DNA from: Paragonimus skrjabini miyazakii
Lineage: Eukaryota > Platyhelminthes > Trematoda > Plagiorchiida > Troglotrematidae
Assembly: GCA_014338405.1 (NCBI GenBank)
Contig: JTDE01001488.1
Span: 56,782 to 120,781 of the forward strand
Direction: 5' to 3'
DNA: 64,000 nt
Under the pieces are notes generated by a model. It was not told where the DNA came from. It searched no databases and saw only the letters and a program-made list of their open reading frames with translations. Numbering within the stretch: the stretch's first letter is position 1; each line of letters begins with the position of its first letter. Made by a program: the position numbers and the translations under genes. This document shows positions 1 through 11,400 of this stretch, piece by piece.

Positions 1-404
1 AGTATTTTCAATGTAAAACTGTAGACTGATTGGTGCAATACAAAACAAACAACTTGGTAACTAAGGAGCAGTGTAACATTGAAGCTATTCGTCCAGTCTT
101 CATGTGGTGTCTTTAACGCGACGTTTGGATTGGTTCCTTGTTAGATCTTCTACTTCATCAGGGTTTGAACAAGCAATGAAGTGAGTAGATTTTCACCACA
201 AAATAGTGCACAAATGATTACCTAATGACTGAAGCGGAGCTCATGAGGAGCGTTTCATTTGCGAATGAGTATCCTGTCAAATGTTTTGAAATTCATTGCA
301 AAAATTCAGTGACCAACCCTCAACCGCAGTCGACGTTAAAGAAGCAGGTGTTTTTCAGCTTTCCTTACACAAGAGAAACTCGGTGTTAACGGTGTAAGTC
401 AAAA
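1..404. other. no gene recognised
   Basis: I see no splice-flanked coding block, RNA gene or clear repeat here. It is AT-rich sequence upstream of a Penelope-like fragment. Confidence 0.5.
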
Positions 405-840
405 GTTGAAGTCTGCCACTAGTCGCATCTATCATTCAGCGGAGTCACGTTTGTTACTTTCCACCCGCAGGATTAGTCTCCATTGTCCCGATCGTTCTTT
501 CCCGGAAAACTTTGCCTCTCATATCAACTATCTGTCAACCTACAGTTGCGATGGCGTATACATTGACAGAACCGACCGAAACTTGCTACATAGAATGGCA
601 AAGCACATCTTCAACGACTCATCGCGGGTCAACACACCAAAACCCGAACAGAAATCTGGCGTCTTCGATCGCCAAATACCTAATCACAACAGGTCATGGT
701 TGACCCCGTCATTTCATTCGTGGTCCTACTGCGCAATCGCAACCGTACGTTGTTGGTGTTCTCCGAACTGCTGTTAATTAAACGTCGCGTACCGGCCCTC
801 TGCTGGTACAAGGTGCTGACACAGTCAATCTCGTTGCCGT
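405..840 (+). mobile_element. Penelope-like element fragment, GIY-YIG endonuclease end
   Basis: This is a decayed 3' part of a Penelope-like retroelement. The first frame (406-777) carries a GIY-YIG-like block around 540-610, with YSCDGVYIDRTDRNLL followed by a His (RMAKHI). In active copies this block reads C-x-YIG-x-T-x-R and the domain nicks target DNA. The continuation jumps to the second frame (512-703), which has ASSIAKYLITTGH, the conserved xSSIxxHLxxTGH block downstream of the nuclease core. A third frame continues after 703. At least two frameshifts and the change of YIG to YID make it inactive. The assignment rests on motif spacing and not on a search. Confidence 0.6.
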
Positions 841-1154
841 AGCCTTTGGACCGTTTATCCTACCCTGTTATACACACACGCGACGTGTGTTCGTTTGATT
901 GTTTCGTCATCAGATGACGAATCTATGTAAATGAATATTTAAATTAATCGACTGATAAGAATAAACGAAGTGCTTGCATCTTTCAGTGCACATCGTCTTG
1001 CCATCTTGATGATATATCTTCGGTTGGGTAACATCAAGTATAGACAGGAAACGAGAAATTACAGCCCAACAAGTCAATGATTTCTGTGATTTCAACTTGG
1101 AGAGTAGTCCAAGTCGATGGGTCATCGATTGGAGTTAACAGACAGTAACTGTGT
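841..1154. other. no gene recognised
   Basis: This spacer lies between the Penelope-like fragment and the hammerhead SINE. No coding block, tRNA-like box or repeat could be supported. It may be the remaining 3' flank of the Penelope-like copy. Confidence 0.4.
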
Positions 1155-1440
1155 CTCCTCTCGAGGCGATTGGCCAACCTGATCATTACTCACAAGCGAA
1201 AGTGGTTGAGTGTTCACATATGATAATTCGGTCGTGCCTAACGCGAGGTCAACTGTGCAGTGGCGAACACAGTTGCCTCATGAACAGCGTGGCCGGATTT
1301 CTAGTCCTGGTCGTGGTAAAAATAGGCACTACGGACGAGCTTTAATGAGAGCGAAGCTCGAGTCTAATGCTTCTTTTCGAAACAGGTCGACTGGAAAGTC
1401 CGTGTGAATGCGACAACTGTGATCAGTCGTAGATTATATT
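1155..1440 (+). mobile_element. hammerhead-bearing tRNA-like SINE, copy A
   Basis: A tRNA-like head lies at about 1246-1310. It has a box-A-like GTGCAGTGGCG and a degenerate box B (TTTCTAGTCC). A hammerhead-like core follows at 1327-1370. Stem II is AGCTTTAATGAGAGC-like, stem III is the tiny CTCGAG palindrome ending in the cleavable triplet GTC, and stem I pairs GCAcTA with TAaTGC. The CUGANGA box is mutated (GGACGA) and GAAA reads GAAG, so self-cleavage is unlikely. The 3' part (1366-1436) is the same right-arm sequence found in the other copies. The layout resembles the schistosome Sm-alpha SINE family; membership is inferred. Confidence 0.65.
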
Positions 1441-1640
1441 TATTCTGTACGAAAAAAATATCATTCACAGGGCTGACGACTAATCTAACCATGTAGTCAT
1501 GTCAAGGCCACTGTAACGCAACTGCATTGTGGGGTTACGAGGAAGATTGAGAGTGTTTCTGAAAAGCTGAATGGTTCCAGAACACAATCTTGTTAAAACT
1601 TTGGTCATTATCATTTATTCGTATCTGTTGGCGAATGTTT
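1441..1640. other. no gene recognised
   Basis: A short AT-rich spacer between the SINE and the second Penelope-like fragment. Nothing could be supported in it. Confidence 0.4.
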
Positions 1641-2120
1641 TGATTGCAGACAGAACAGTTGCTGAGACAAACCTCACTAGCAAACAGGTACCCCGATAAA
1701 TTAATCAAGGTACATACTACGGTGAATAACAGAATGGAACATGTACTTACGACCCAAAAGAAGAATGTTTTCCCATTCTTGTCATTCAAAGATGACCAGC
1801 TAGCCAACGATATACAGCACAAGCTAGAGTCCGCCCTAGATCGAACGTATGCGGCCGCGTAGTTACACAGACTATCACAGCGAGTCGCCGAATACATCCC
1901 GAAGTGGTCGAAACAACTGATGATGCACCAGTCTCAAATTAGCGCACGGACGGTTCGCAATCCAACGTCATCGATTGCTAGACACCTCATGACAACAAGT
2001 CACCAAGTTGACTCATTAAACCCAATCAAGCTACCATTGCACAATCGAAGTCCAAATTTACTGGCTTTCTGTGGAGTGATGCTTATCCGATCATACCAGC
2101 CGATGTTAAGTGCATAATCG
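1641..2120 (+). mobile_element. Penelope-like element fragment, RT C-terminus joined to endonuclease tail
   Basis: The frame 1644-1862 encodes a block typical of the linker between the reverse transcriptase and GIY-YIG domains of Penelope-like elements: LLRQTSLANRYPDKLI, then PFLSFKDDQLANDIQHKL, then SALDRTYAAA and a stop. After the stop, in-phase sequence resumes with AEYIPKW (normally EHxPxW), and then SSIARHLMTTSHQVD at about 1955-2010. The Cys/YIG core that should lie between the two blocks is missing, so this copy has an internal deletion. It lies on the same strand as the fragment at 405-840 and may be part of the same insertion or a second copy. Confidence 0.6.
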
Positions 2121-4385
2121 TGATTCAGGCAGCTTATCGAATTGCTTTGGTTGTGATCACATAATACTTAGTGTGCATGTTGGCGTGTCTAGTCCCTTTT
2201 TGTCCTTATCTGCATAATGTATATGACTGACATGTTTTACGTTTGCGATTGATGTGAGTAAACGATACGTTAACATATCGTAATATATGTCGTCTTTTTT
2301 TCTGATGAAGTGGTTAAAGGAAACTGAATATTTCAAATTTAACGAAAAAGTAGAGTTGTGTATCACATATTATGGGTAGTTACCAACTCACGGATTATCA
2401 CTAACAAACGATTACTTTGACAATAATGTAATCAGCTTGCTTTTTATGCTATACTACTCATTGTGATTGTAGTCATTGGCTCAATAATCGTACTTATACT
2501 ATTCTACTACTTAACGGCATATAAACAGAGCTAGGCAATAAATACAACCACACGATTGATGATGACTGTAGTTGATGGATCGCCAACCTAACTCTTCTAT
2601 TCACAGCGAAACTCTAATGGAAGATAATGCATGTACTCGCCTAACAGTAAATCACAAGACTGTTAGAGGTTCTGTTCGGAAAACACAAAGCAGAGGAAAA
2701 GTTTTACCTGTTCAATCGACTTTGAGTTTGATTCTCAGTAAATTCCACGGGACTAAAGTATAACAAACGTAATATCTAGAGTAGCATCTACTCTGCGTCA
2801 AGGCATCTTTGACTCTGCAATGTTTGTTATGATAAATCAACTCGAGCCATTGTCATAAAGCAGACCCATGAGTATCAATTTTGAATTGTCTCTAAAATCA
2901 AACTTATCAGTGTTAGAAACGCATTTCTCCTGTACACTAACCAGAGCCATATGGATCAGAGTTATCAATTTGGTTCTAGCTAAACAATCAGGGTCGTCGA
3001 GACAAATCAAAGTGAGTCAACTGATTGCAAGTTTAGACGGGATCACATGTGATACCTAATTGTTTAAACTGATAGTTTATCTATCTTGCGATCACAGTTT
3101 GATCTCACATCATCATTCGTTACTTGATAGTTCATACTTTCTTTCTGTTGTATATCTTCAGAACAATTATTTGTGACGTACCTAAAGAGTGTGCTAAGTT
3201 GACTATCTCTCGATGACAATTTTATTCTGTTCGATTGTGTGAGAATAAAGCTGCATATGAGAAATCTCGTCCCAGATATCATCGCAAACTCATGCAACAT
3301 TTGTTAAAACGTACTTCACCATAGTCACACAATGCAAATAAATCGATGAGTCGATAATAAACAAAATTTAAGTAGCCAATAAACCAAATAGGTCATTGTC
3401 ACAGTACCCTTTTGTAAAAGTACTTAACCTCAACACCACTTTGTGAAGGGTCTGATTCACAACAATGTTTTAGTTCAGCCTTCAACTTCTGTTTGTTCTG
3501 CTTCAGACTCTCTTCTAACTGTTGAAACATGTACACTTGTTTTACCATTCATCGAAGTGTTTCAATTCTGAAAAAATGATGGCTGTAAAATGAGATGTGA
3601 CTTTCTGAACTCAACTTCATCAAAACCATTACCATTTACTTTTGTCGTATTGATCACCCGATATTTTTACACTAGTTATTTGTTCCATCTATGTCAAATG
3701 TTTGTCCCAATAAAATCCGTAAATAGAACGTGACCAGTGTAAGCCGGTAGTCAGAAGTGGACTGTGTCCATCCTTAATAACGGAGTGTAAGGCAAGTTAC
3801 TACTCAAGTACATATAAATCCCCCATCACCAGCAATGCTCACAGAACTGGCAATCGAGTGAGTAAGAGCTTCTGCTGGTAACGCGAAGGGTTGTTGGTTT
3901 GATGCTCAGTTTAACTATCTCTACGCGATGAAGCCAAACGAAGAAGGAACCGGTCATGGAGTGTCGGTTTGGGAATGAACGTCAAGAAACATTACAAAAT
4001 GTATTTCACCAACAAGGACACAAACTGGAACAGGCCAACTTCAACAAACATCGCCCCGGGGTTAAAATGTTCAACTCACTAAATGCAAGTAACGACCTAG
4101 TCTTGTGAGGCAGCGCCTGCACGGTGTTCTGTTTCGTGGTTTTGTAACTTATAGACATGACTTGTTGACTCATGTTTACTAGTCTTTTTCTGACTTACGG
4201 GAATGTCGTGATGAATATTCCTTTGGAATTCTTTGTCTATTGATGCCTCCCTAACACATGGCACAAACGGTAGATGAACCGGGGTGAGTTTGAGAATACG
4301 TGTCTGTCCATTCGAAACGCTGATTAAGACTAACCCACTAGGAACACGCGACTAAAGTGTCTTTGGGTAAGTGAAAATGTCCGCG

Positions 4386-4416
<31 letters not shown>

Positions 4417-5042
4417 GCTCACACGGAAGGCAACCTCTGTGCCCACCGTTTGCCACCTTGAAAGCAATCACATTTAACAGTGCTGATCGGTTCGCGGGAG
4501 ACAGGGAACACTGGTGACAGTGCTACTTCAAAAGAGAGGACCTTCTTATTCTGAGCCCGTGGGCGAGTTTTCTGTCTGGTTACGCAATGTACAATCATGG
4601 ATAATTAAATCCTTGAGCCGTGTATTTTTGTTTTTCTTACCTTTCAGAAATGCTGCGAAGCCCCTTTAGTTGAAGATTTTATCGCCGGCTATCTCCATTG
4701 TGTGTGTGTGTTACATTATGCATCTATCAAAAGTTTTGAACCCAATCAGATGTTGGTGCAAGTACCCGGGTGGAAGCAACGACAGACATCGATCGAACAT
4801 GTGTAGAACCTATCGAGTTCGTCCAAGATTAGTTAACATACCTCACATTCTGACTAAAATCAATAATCAGATGTTCGTCGTATTGGCACACATTATCAAG
4901 GTGCTTGAGTGTTTCTAAACTTTTTTTAACTGCACACAAAACAGCTTGCAATTCTATCAGGCAACCATGCTATTGATACGTAAATTCAAGGATGCCATGC
5001 TTGTGCTAATGTTTAACGTACCTGAGTGTTAAAACGCTGGTA
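2121..5042. other. intergenic stretch, no gene recognised
   Basis: About 2.9 kb without a coding block I can support. Short open frames occur (for example 2572-2763, 2868-3059 and 4670-4918), but they have no recognisable motif and no convincing pair of splice sites. An (AT)n tract lies at 4389-4416. The stretch is downstream (3') of the minus-strand ligand gene. Confidence 0.5.
4389..4416. repeat. (AT)n dinucleotide tract
   Basis: An uninterrupted alternating AT run of about 14 units. Confidence 0.95.
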
Positions 5043-5048
5043 TTTATT
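5043..5048 (-). promoter_or_regulatory. possible polyadenylation signal AATAAA of the ligand gene
   Basis: On the minus strand AATAAA lies about 145 bases past the stop codon at 5192-5194, a plausible distance for a 3' UTR end. Its use is inferred. Confidence 0.4.
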
Positions 5049-5191
5049 GAGCAGATTGTTGATCGTTCTTGATTATTCTCACATCGAATGAAGTTATCTG
5101 AATCAGAAATAAAATCATAGGTATAAAAATGGCAATTCGTGAATGTTCAATATTATTGTTTGAATTTAGTCATCCTTTAATGACAATGAGT

Positions 5192-5401
5192 TCATTGTCG
5201 GTCTGTTCGATATATGCTGTGAATTGAACGCTGGTCATCAGCAATCAGGTGTTGGCATTGACAAAGTTCAATGTGTTTTGCTGTCTTTCTCTTTTGAATA
5301 AGAACACCGATAATGCAGCTTAGTACGAATGCCATTGCGAGGACTATCCAGAACCCGACAATTAACCAATGGTGACAAGGATCGCCTGTTGTACGATGAA
5401 C
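5192..5401 (-). CDS. ligand gene exon 9: transmembrane helix and cytoplasmic tail
   Basis: The acceptor is AATTTTTAG just before 5401, and the stop TGA is at 5192-5194. The frame opens in phase 0 and encodes 69 residues. It begins VHRTTGDPCHHW, followed by a hydrophobic run of about 23 residues (LIVGFWIVLAMAFVLSCIIG, then VLI), the basic stop-transfer QKRK, and a tail of about 36 residues ending IYRTDRQ. This is a classic type I single-pass end. The tail has no PDZ-binding motif I recognise. Exon 8 also ends in phase 0, so the junction fits. Confidence 0.7.
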   Translation of the reverse strand, partial: VHRTTGDPCHHWLIVGFWIVLAMAFVLSCIIGVLIQKRKTAKHIELCQCQHLIADDQRSIHSIYRTDRQ

Positions 5402-8400
5402 CTAAAAATTGGAATGAGTAGACAATCCGTAATCAAATGAATGATTATTCAGCTCAGAAACATCCTCTACAAACGTCGTCGATTGTATAATTTACCACTT
5501 CGTCACTTGCCTCAGAAATTTCATTGATAGCATCTCATTTTGACAGCAAAAGTATACTGGATAATAAACACCCTGTTGCCCACATAATTTAAAGAAAGTT
5601 CGCGATAACCCTTTCAGCTTGTACTACACAAGGTGTTCATCGCCATTGTAACATAGGAATTGATGTCTACCAGGCTACCGTAACCCTAACAGAAACAGTC
5701 GTGTCAATCGGGATGGGGACCATGACCATGTGATTGACAGTTGGATATCGGTACTAGTGGGCTACCCATCTTGAGGTTAAAAGAATATATGCCATAAACA
5801 AGTGATTATTTTTTACTATTCATTCTGATAGTGAGGGGGGATTTTGGAAGCAAACTTGTCTAAAGGTAACATTCACATAAAAAAGCACGAGTGAGGAAAC
5901 CGTAAAGAGAAAAAGTGTGCGTGCAAAACATCAAGCGACTAGAATAGCCTCAGTACAATTAGTGCCAGGCAGTCACAAAGAATTTTACCCATGAACAGTC
6001 ACCGTTAGCCATGATCATCAATAAGAAAAATGTGAAAAATATCAGCTGAGACATAAGTTATTCATATATCGATCGGTTACTATAAACTAACGCTTATTTT
6101 AAGCACTATTCACGCACTTATAGGTCCAACCTGGAAAGTTGTGAAATTTCAAAACTTATCTTACATGGGCACGAGTAAATCAATTACAAGGTAAACTAAA
6201 CAAATATGTCTCGATTTGTCGTTCCTTCTTATAAGGCCAAATAGTAAATCATGCAATCAACCAAAAGTTTTTCAGGAAGTACTCTTTCACCACTACCGGT
6301 ATTATGTCTATATGTATGGACAGTATGTTGATGTTTTCCCGTTGCTTATCAGTGATCTAACCGAAGGAAAATATTCTCTATGCTAAACAACTTGTGGGCA
6401 TCCCAATTTACGGATTACGTTAGAAGATGAGATATTTGGCAAGCCATATTTCTCAGATGTAGGTGAAAGTAAGGCATTGCGAAACATGAACATGTAGCAC
6501 GAAAAATTAGCTGTAGTGAAAAAGTACTTTTGATTTTTATGAATATTAAGAGGAATTTTCTTGTATTGTTACTTACAGGACTCTTCGAGTATGGACTGGT
6601 TTCGTGCTGTGCCTTCATAATGCATAGTGACAATAAACCGGCATTAGACACCTCGACTAATATACGTCTCACTGACATGGGCGTGATCGGTACGCCTGCC
6701 AGAGTGGCCCCCACGGAAACAGTGACCATTTGCCGACTGAAAACAGGGAATAACGATGGTTGTGTCAACATTTTTCAATCCTTGTGAAATGATCGGGCCA
6801 GCGTTGACCAGTTTGGAGGTTTAAGTAGAAGTCAACACAATCCACGTTCCCCGTGGAACCACACGGTATCAGCAGCATTTATTATATTGAGATACAAAGC
6901 AAACTTCAGTCTGATTCGGCAATTGAAACTCAGTTTATAAAACATCTAGTTAAGTCCTTTATGTTCACATACTCACGCTAGTTTCAGCAAACTTCTAAAA
7001 AAATTTGTAAGTGCTCTTTCGGGGTTTGATTATCGTATTTAGCATTAACTAACTTGGTCATCTTGATGACGTCCTGACCATTTTTCAAAACGGGGACAGA
7101 TAAGCTCGGTTCTTCTGTTCGTCATCGGACGGGACAGGATGAAGTGTTCGACTGATCTTATCTTCTGTTTGGTCACCTTCAGATGACTGCAGCTATCGAC
7201 CATTGGTGACTGATTCTCACTACGGCTTCTGTAGGCAATATGAGGATAATTCAGACATCAATTCAAATGTAGCGTGTGTTGTTTCTTATCCCACATCCCG
7301 AGCCGCACGGATAATATTACTAGTCAGGTAATCCAAGTTTGAAACGATTGCCAGTCAGGAGACCAATAAAGACAAGAAGGTACCGAATAAACCAAACTGC
7401 TAAGCTCAGTAGCATAAAATGGACGCAGTAATTAGGCTCTTTTCACACAACTTGGAAAGCCGTAATTTTACTCATGTGTGCGCATAGACCGGGGTAAAAA
7501 ACGAGCAATACATTAAACGTTGAATCTTTCGTTGTGTATATCAAGCGGATTGAATTTGTGCAGGTAGTCCTCTAGTTGCCAATTGTCTATGCTTCCACTT
7601 CATTTGTGCGTCTGAAAATGAACTACTTACAAATTATGAGTAGGTAACAGCATCAATAATATGTGCTTAATGGTCGGAATTCACCTGAAATACACGACCG
7701 GTTTCGTGGTTGTCGTCACTCACCAGATGTGCATACCCGGTGAAATTCGACAATACATCCTACTGTAAGAACGGCAAATGCTTTAAGGTTGTGGATCCTC
7801 ACTTATTTTTGAGTTAGTTTTTGCCATTTATTTTCGACTCAATGGTGGCAACATATTTGATAATTTAATGACAACCTGTAACTCAGGCAAAAATTCATGA
7901 AAGCGCAAGACGAAACCAAGATGCGGTGAAATTAAGAAAAGTTGGATGAGCGGCAGCGTGTGTTCTGATGAATATGCATAGCCTACAAGCCCACAGAAAA
8001 ACAAAACAGCTCATAAGGCAGAATAAACAGTTTACAAATAAAAGCGACGAAGTCCGCGGACGAACAGAAATCACGTGAACTCGTGAGAGGGGAGATCAGT
8101 CTAGCCAATCAGCCGACCGTGAAATTGGATTGACAGCGTGACAGAGATGGTGCAGCACGGCAGCACTAACATAACAGATCTGGCTGCTTGCATAAACTAA
8201 TAGTCATCACTAAGGGCGGGCATACGTAATTTGATTCGACCGCATGTGCGTATGCCGGTGCAGCTAAAAATTTTGTTCGGAATGACGCAAAACAATGATC
8301 ACATAGCTAACGCAGCATGAAGGGTGGAAGAGTTAGGCGACTTGTTTTCCGGGTTTGCCAGGAGTGCTGCTAAATCCTCGGGTAAATTTAATACGAACGA

Positions 8401-11400
8401 AAGATGCCGGACTTAAGAGACTTAATGTGCTCAGAAGCTCGTGAGCAGCATGACGAAATTGCAGTAGATATCTCTGAAAAGTCGACAGCGAACTCTCAAG
8501 AACAATAATCCATGCCGACAAGCGCACTCCAAGTCGGGCGATCGTAGCCACAGAGGCGTCAGTAGTCCAACCCGGCAATTATTTCTTGGGTTGTGAATCG
8601 ATATCTGTCTTACGGCGGCTTTCACCATCGGTCCACAGGCTGTATATGCAATGCTACAATTGCGGAAGGATAAGCCACATCCAACAGGTTTGCCGGAATC
8701 CCAGATGTCGGTTTCCAAAGGTAGAGTAAACGGTTCATAACGATGGTACCAGATCCATCTTACATTGTAGACTACAAGGCTGAAACATCAGTTATTGTAC
8801 CAGCTGCCAATGCTCGAATCTAGAGTGTGATCCACATACACCGTGGATATGGAAAATGGTGAGTTCTTTGTGCCGAAGAACACACTTACTTTTGTGCATG
8901 CGAATGTCGTCCTTGAGCGAATCAATGTACAGATCTGCGGTGTTACCAGTCATCGTCTTCTTATTCTCGGTGAGACAGCTTGGCAGTACGATAACCGAAG
9001 CGGACGTATGTTCCTGTTCACTTCCTGCATACAGTAAGCGAGGTGTCTTCTGATAAAACATACCTCCAAAATTTGATAGTGCGAAGGTTCACAAATTCCC
9101 GTGGAATGACATTCCAGCCTATAAAGTTGGAAAATGATTGCAACCCACTCTTCAAGAACTGTTGTGTGTTCGCCTGCAGTCAGCCAGGCAGTGCGCCCAA
9201 CGCTTTATAGAATATTAACCGGGACGTTGTTATCACTAGTGTGAGTTCATTAGTTTGAGCAAGCCTGATCATAGCCGCAGTAAAAGGTGATAAGAGAACA
9301 CGGCAGTTTTGTGATGATTATCGGTTAACTTTGAATAAACGACTTTCGAGACCAACAACTATCACAACAGAGCTGGATGACTTCATTAGGGTTGTGAACG
9401 ACAGCAAGCGCAGATCTGAATATCGTCTTGACAGCCGCATACCCGTGGATTCTATTGGTTCCTGAGACCAACTTGATGACAACCATCGGCACTCTCTAGA
9501 GTAAGTCCTAATAAAACCTGACTTTTCACAGTTGGGTCTCATCTAAAAACCTTTGGCATTTGGGACTGCATGTGTCTCCCAAAATCTTCTGGGTAGTGAA
9601 CGATAAAGTGATCATCGGTTTTGCTGAGGCGCCGACTTACCAGGACGATGGGATAGTCTTTGCAACGACGAAACAGAAACACGATCATCGTTTCATAAAG
9701 ACGCTAGAGAAGTTCATTGCAGAGAGCATGTACATCGAGAACTCTAAATGTGCGTTCGGCACTACGGAAGTGAAGTTTCATGGCTTCACAGAAGACGCTA
9801 ATGGATATCAACAGGATGCAAGTTTCTGTGACGATGCCCATCATGGGGTTTAACATTACTATTCTGGATCTGTTAAAAACTTCGCAATGTGTGCTCAGCT
9901 ATAGCTTCTTGCTCATTCGTCTGACGTGTGGAAGTGGAGAGGAGTGTGAGAAGATTACGCCCTGCATTAAGCAGTGTATTATTGTACATCTACTGCTAGC
10001 ACCATTTTTGTCACCCAGGTGCATCACAACGATAACAGTTGCTTCTGAAGTTTGGATTGCAGCTGTGATGGAACCGGAGGGAAACGTGTTCAGTCTATAT
10101 CTTCATGTTACTCAATGCAGCAGAATGACGGTACTCTGATGCAAAAAGGTCTAGCTGCTCTTTAGGCCGTTCGACGATTCCAAAATTGCTTCGTAATTTC
10201 TATATGTTCGAAAAAATTCCGTCGTGAAATCCCCGGCTCAACGAAGGAGCATTTCTGTGACCACCAACAAGTGCGACGTTTCCCATCGACGGCGCAAGAT
10301 GAACCCGAATGGTGATTTCCATTCATGAAGTTCACAGTTCACAGTGGTAGAGCAATGCAATTTCGGCAGCCCAGCAACTTCTGTTTTGAGGAATGAACTA
10401 AACATGTATATGAAGAAGTACAGCTCCTCGGTGACCTCTCCATAAGCTGGCGAATGGTCATAAAGACAATCTCTAGTTCCTGCAACGGGAGAGATGTTGT
10501 TTCCATCTTGACAGTGTTGTGCAGTGATAACCGCCTGCTTATTTTCTCACTACTGCGCAAGGCTAGTTTAAACGACTTGCGCACAGATCACTTGAATGTT
10601 AACAAGATTGCGTGTATTGAAAGTCTGAACTGGATGCTGATATCTGCACAACAACTGAAAGGTGAGAGGCACGACTTCCTAAGGTAAACTAGGAGGCAAA
10701 GAATTGGACCCCATGGCCTGAGGAGTGTATACCTCGGCAGAGCGCTCATGCTGCTTCTCGTGGCCCGTTACCGAACTTCACCTGCGCCGTAGTGTTAGTC
10801 AACTCCAGTTCAAAATGGCCAGATGTGTTTTAGGCAAGCACGCAGACCATACCCTTCGGGATCCGAACGCTGGGAAATGCTTCAGCCGAGAAATCATTCC
10901 GCGGCTGCTCCTCACATATCACAGTTCTCTGTTATGAAGACAAACTTCTAACTCAACAACACTGAGCGACTCAAGTTCTGGGGGGCTAGGGGACATCCCT
11001 GCATCCATTATATTGTAGGGAATTTGACTGGCACTTCTGTGAGTAAAATTGCATCCGCAAATCCGAGTTTCGAAGTTGAGGACATTCTGATCCAACTTAC
11101 CACATCAACAACAGTGTGCGGTACAAGCTAGTATCAAAGAAAGTTCGGTGCTATTAAAATCGCGATGCCTGAAATTATCCCTGCGTTGTATTGACTTCAG
11201 GGATAAAAAGTATCCCCGAGATATCGGACTTCGTTCAGCTCTTGTAATCATCACTCGACAGTTCGGTCCGTCAAGGTTTGAGACCGCGAATCTCAATGAT
11301 GCCATTGTACATCAACGTCATTTGAGCTGGCTTCACTCCAGAACAGCAACGGACAGCAATACAAAGGTCAAAATACCAGATGATAGCCATCCAACCAGAC

